21,229 nucleotides of DNA from Saccoglossus kowalevskii (lineage: Eukaryota; Hemichordata; Enteropneusta; Harrimaniidae): NCBI RefSeq assembly GCF_000003605.2, contig NW_003131371.1:13949-35177 (forward strand), in the 5' to 3' direction. Positions 18,978 through 21,229 of this stretch are shown here, one piece after another. Numbering within the stretch: position 1 is the stretch's first letter; every line of letters starts with the position of its first letter. The notes below the pieces were generated by a model. It was not told the origin of the DNA and did not search any database. It saw only the letters and a program-made list of their open reading frames with translations. The position numbers were made by a program, and so were the translations under genes.

Positions 18978-19076
18978 GATCCGGCCCTGGTCGGTTGCGG
19001 CCCTGGTAACAAATAACGATCCGGCCCTGGTTTGGACGTCCCGGCCCCCAAAACAGTTTGGTCGATCCGGCCCTGG
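18978..19076 (+). repeat. GC-rich short repeat cluster, core GATCCGGCCCTGG
   Basis: Three exact copies (18978-18990, 19018-19030, 19064-19076) and two partial ones (TGCGGCCCTGG about 18996; CCCGGCCCCC about 19040) sit in AT-rich DNA with irregular spacing. Read on the minus strand (CCAGGGCCGGATC), the motif resembles ends of some DNA transposons, but no element body is visible. Confidence 0.75.
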
Positions 19077-19109
19077 TATAAATTATATTCGATACATGTT
19101 CATATCTAA

Positions 19110-19376
19110 TGTTAATGTATTAAATGCACAACGCTTGACTATCTTGTTTAACAACTATTTTTCGTCTTTTGCAGGGCATTTTCACGATTTAACTCCGTGT
19201 TTGACAGATGTATGTTCATTTATTCGCCGCCTATGCACGTGAACGGCAGACATTAGAATACACATCAAATACAATCTGGGTTCGAATGCACATTCGTGGT
19301 TTGTCGCGTAAACGAACGTTAATATATTAAATGTGTGACTATCTTATCCACAACTTTTTTTCGTTTTTTTGTAGGA
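19110..19376 (+). repeat. Duplicated 3' splice-site region
   Basis: The segment at about 19110-19176 (GTTAATGTATTAAATG, GACTATCTT, ACAACTATTTTTCG, TTTTGCAG) recurs at about 19313-19376 (GTTAATATATTAAATG, GACTATCTT, ACAACTTTTTTTCG, TTTTGTAG). The two AGs are exactly 200 bases apart, at 19174 and 19374. Both look like working acceptors. Confidence 0.65.
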
Positions 19377-19550
19377 CTTATCAGAGTTCATGGAAAGATT
19401 GCACAATGCAAGGGTCGTACACACCTTCCGGTCGGGCGGTACAGCGTCGAAGTACACACATTCATTGAAATGGAAATGAGGAGTGTAGAAAACACGTCAC
19501 TTGACTCCAGAGACAATGTGTCAAAGTACCCACGAACATTTAAAGTGTAG
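19375..19550 (+). CDS. Possible terminal exon of the small peptide gene
   Basis: After the acceptor TTTTTTTGTAG, the phase 1 frame stays open for 57 codons to TAG (19548-19550). It is hydrophilic (GRYSVEVHTFIEMEMRS is part of it) with one cysteine. The alternative acceptor at 19174 gives a 22-codon terminal exon with three cysteines, also in phase 1, ending at TGA near 19242. No homology is recognised. Confidence 0.22.
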
Positions 19551-19655
19551 GGAACCAATTTTCTAATCAACATGATTAGTTTCCAGCAAACGTAATGTAG
19601 CATTTCAATATATTTCATTTGTAACATTTGCTTGACATCATATAGAAAATCACTC

Positions 19656-19718
19656 TGGGACAAGGTCCCACATTACCAGTACATGCGATGCAGTGTGGTA
19701 TCATCAGGCGCCACCTGA
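19656..19718. repeat. Two short inverted repeats left of the palindrome array
   Basis: TGGGAC-AAG-GTCCCA (19656-19670) has the same 6-3-6 geometry as the array palindrome. TCAGG-CGCCA-CCTGA follows at 19704-19718. Both lie within 100 bases of the array and may belong to the same element end. Confidence 0.5.
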
Positions 19719-19749
19719 CTCATTGTTGCCTAGTTTGAGTTTTTTTTTT

Positions 19750-20023
19750 ATCAGTGGGACTGATATAATGCGACGTATGTAACATGGGACGATTTATTTG
19801 TTATCAGTGGGACTGATATAATGCGATGTATCGTAACATGGGACGATTTATTTATTATCAGTGGGACTGATATAATGCGACGTATCGTAACATGGTACGA
19901 TTTATTTTATTATCAGTGGGACTGATATAATGCGATGTATCGTAACATGGGACGATTTATTTTATTATCAGTGGGACTGATATAATGCGATGTACCGTAA
20001 CATGGGACGATTTATTTTATTTA
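19750..20023. repeat. Left palindrome array, five units of 53-55 bases
   Basis: Units start at 19750, 19803, 19857, 19912 and 19967. Each begins with ATCAGT-GGG-ACTGAT (often with flanking T and A extending the arms to 7), then ATAATGCGA(C/T)GTA, CGTAACATGGGACGATTTATT. Units differ by only a few bases, so expansion is recent. The last unit carries the stop codon and AATAAA-type signals (minus strand) of the zinc-finger gene. Confidence 0.95.
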
Positions 20024-20991
20024 TGCGGTTCAGTTGGGCGCATGTTCTGACGCAACCTATTCGCTGCCCGGATAAGGGTTAGTGGTACCGGTTGGCTGTA
20101 CTCGGGTGCAGCCGGGGCGTCACGTTTTACGGTAACCTCTTCAACAATGTCCGCAGCAGAGCGAAAGATATTGTCTCGGGCAATATTTTTCACCTCAACC
20201 ATGGATGTACTAAGAACATCCATGCCTCAACTGTTGTTTTAATTCGCACTCTAGCACCTGGCAGTGATTGCTGATTATGGCCATGCAAACCTTTCGTAAA
20301 TGTTGTTCCCTTTTGTAGAACCGTTGCCGTACATGTTAACCGTTTGCTTCTTACACTACATCGCCAAGTAATGTTTCCATTGCGTGAATTGCTGTTTGGT
20401 ACTCTTCGCATTGTACGAGTAACCAAGACTGTCGACTAGCATTGCCTTCCCCTGCTTAGAAGCGCACGGTATGACATCATACGTAACGTCTACTTCCCCC
20501 GACCTGAGGCGGCAAGTTCGGGAGTGCGCCATCTTCCAGTGTATTTTCGAGTACATTCGGTTGAGCGTCAATTGAGTCGTCGACATTGAATGAGAAATCT
20601 CTAATACTCGTACGATTAATACTTCCTGAAGCGTCGGATTGCATAGTTGGACCGTCAGATGGAGTAATTGGCGACGCATCAGCGCCATCAACATCCATAA
20701 GATGGTTACTATCCACACTTTCTGATGCTTCTGGTTGTACCGTTAGTAGGCCATCAGAAATTGTTGAAGCCTCACCAATATTTGCTGGTGCCGGGCACGC
20801 AGCACAATGCCACAATTCAAGATCCATATCACCCCGGGTGATAGCACGATACATCTCTCTTGTTATATTGGTGTCGCATGTACGATGTTGCCATCTACTA
20901 CAATTAATAGCCTCCATTGAATAGCCTCCTGTCTAGGTCTTACGTCCTTCTTACAAACAACGCATGGGTTTGCTGCGATATTCTGAGCCAT
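20017..20991 (-). pseudogene. Decayed FLYWCH zinc-finger protein of the MULE transposon type, transposase missing
   Basis: On the minus strand from ATG 20991, an N-terminal module has C-V-V-C, then NCSRWQHRTC and ELWHCAAC, a PHD/treble-clef-like zinc site common in animal proteins of this type. An acidic, serine-rich linker follows. Next is a FLYWCH finger at about 20470-20275: DVIPC..GKAMLVDSLGYSY, then WRC-x8-C-x15-H-G-H. The end (20223-20017) has the family's IF.SA.DIVEEV and RAANRLRQNMRPTEP, which normally leads into a MULE transposase. Here TAA (20019-20017) comes three codons later, inside the palindrome array. At least four frame changes are needed: a 14-base duplication (AATAGCCTC at 20906 and 20920), one near 20490 beside a G run, one near 20405, and one near 20225. 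Introns could explain some of these, but not the duplication. FLYWCH fingers bind DNA or protein. This is either a dead element or an unusual non-autonomous derivative. Confidence 0.8.
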
Positions 20992-20997
20992 GACTGA

Positions 20998-21200
20998 CGA
21001 TTTTGACGTAAAGAAGCATTAAAGAATATCAGTGGGACTGATATGAGGCGATGCTATACGGAAATCAGTGGCACTGATATAGTAATTTTAACGTAAAGAG
21101 GCTGTTATAAAATATCAGTGGGACTGATACGAGATAGATTATCAGTGGGACTGATATAGCGATTTTAACGTAAGGTAGCAACATAAAATTTTCAGAGAGC
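20998..21200. repeat. Right palindrome array, four palindromes in about 80-base units
   Basis: ATCAGT-GGG-ACTGAT occurs at 21028, 21114 and 21141, and a GGC-loop variant at 21064. A second motif, GATTTTGACGTAAAG or ATTTTAACGTAA, recurs at 20999, 21083 and 21161. The palindrome is the same as in the left array and in the same orientation (GGG centre on the plus strand), so the arrays are not simple terminal inverted repeats. The window ends soon after. Confidence 0.9.
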
Positions 21201-21229
21201 GAGCGATATAAAATTCTGAGCAGTTAACT

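Noticed and set aside
19279-19290. tRNA B-box-like GGTTCGAATGC
   Set aside because: No A box at the right distance and no stems; chance match.
19750-20023. CRISPR-like array
   Set aside because: Units are the same along their whole length with no unique spacers, and the context is eukaryotic; it is a tandem repeat.

Overview
The window looks like nuclear DNA of an invertebrate animal. It is AT-rich and intron-bearing (GT..AG sites are visible), has mostly non-coding DNA with many diverged direct repeats, and its only two recognisable protein families are a metazoan-type acyl-CoA synthetase (ACSF2-like) and a FLYWCH/MULE-type zinc-finger protein. I see no operon structure or Shine-Dalgarno signals. 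A tunicate such as an ascidian would fit the compact, intron-poor ACSF2 paralogues, but that is a guess and the sequence does not prove it.

Positions 1-13000 are a decayed tandem amplification of one minus-strand ACSF2-like gene. Unit A (about 650-4600) carries a full-length copy broken by a 7-base deletion (2671-4337). Unit C (about 7650-12010) carries the only intact copy (9886-11568, 560 aa). Between and after them are two relics: a deletion-scarred 5' part (6143-6297) and a short C-terminal fragment (about 12080-12257). The two long copies share a TATA box, a short intron in the 5' leader, and long homologous 3' flanks. The intact copy has changed residues in two adenylation motifs, while the broken copy keeps the usual ones.

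Positions 4900-6130 and 12300-16700 hold families of unclassified direct repeats, called X and Y here, plus local duplications around 14900-15500 and an 80-base near-identical pair 1.1 kb apart. No confident gene lies in 12300-17300.

Positions 16700-17325 are three head-to-tail copies of a 212-213 base unit. Next comes a less AT-rich patch (17370-17760) with good splice donors on both strands. A possible two-exon secreted peptide gene on the plus strand would use a duplicated 3' splice site near 19174/19374. A small GC-rich repeat family (core GATCCGGCCCTGG) sits at 18978-19076.

Positions 19750-21200 are the most unusual part. Nine copies of a short palindrome (ATCAGT-GGG-ACTGAT, one variant) form two arrays that bracket a decayed minus-strand gene with an N-terminal zinc-binding module, a FLYWCH zinc finger, and the conserved linker that normally leads into a MULE transposase. 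The transposase is missing: the reading frame stops inside the left array. This may be a degenerate or derived mobile element with subterminal repeats.
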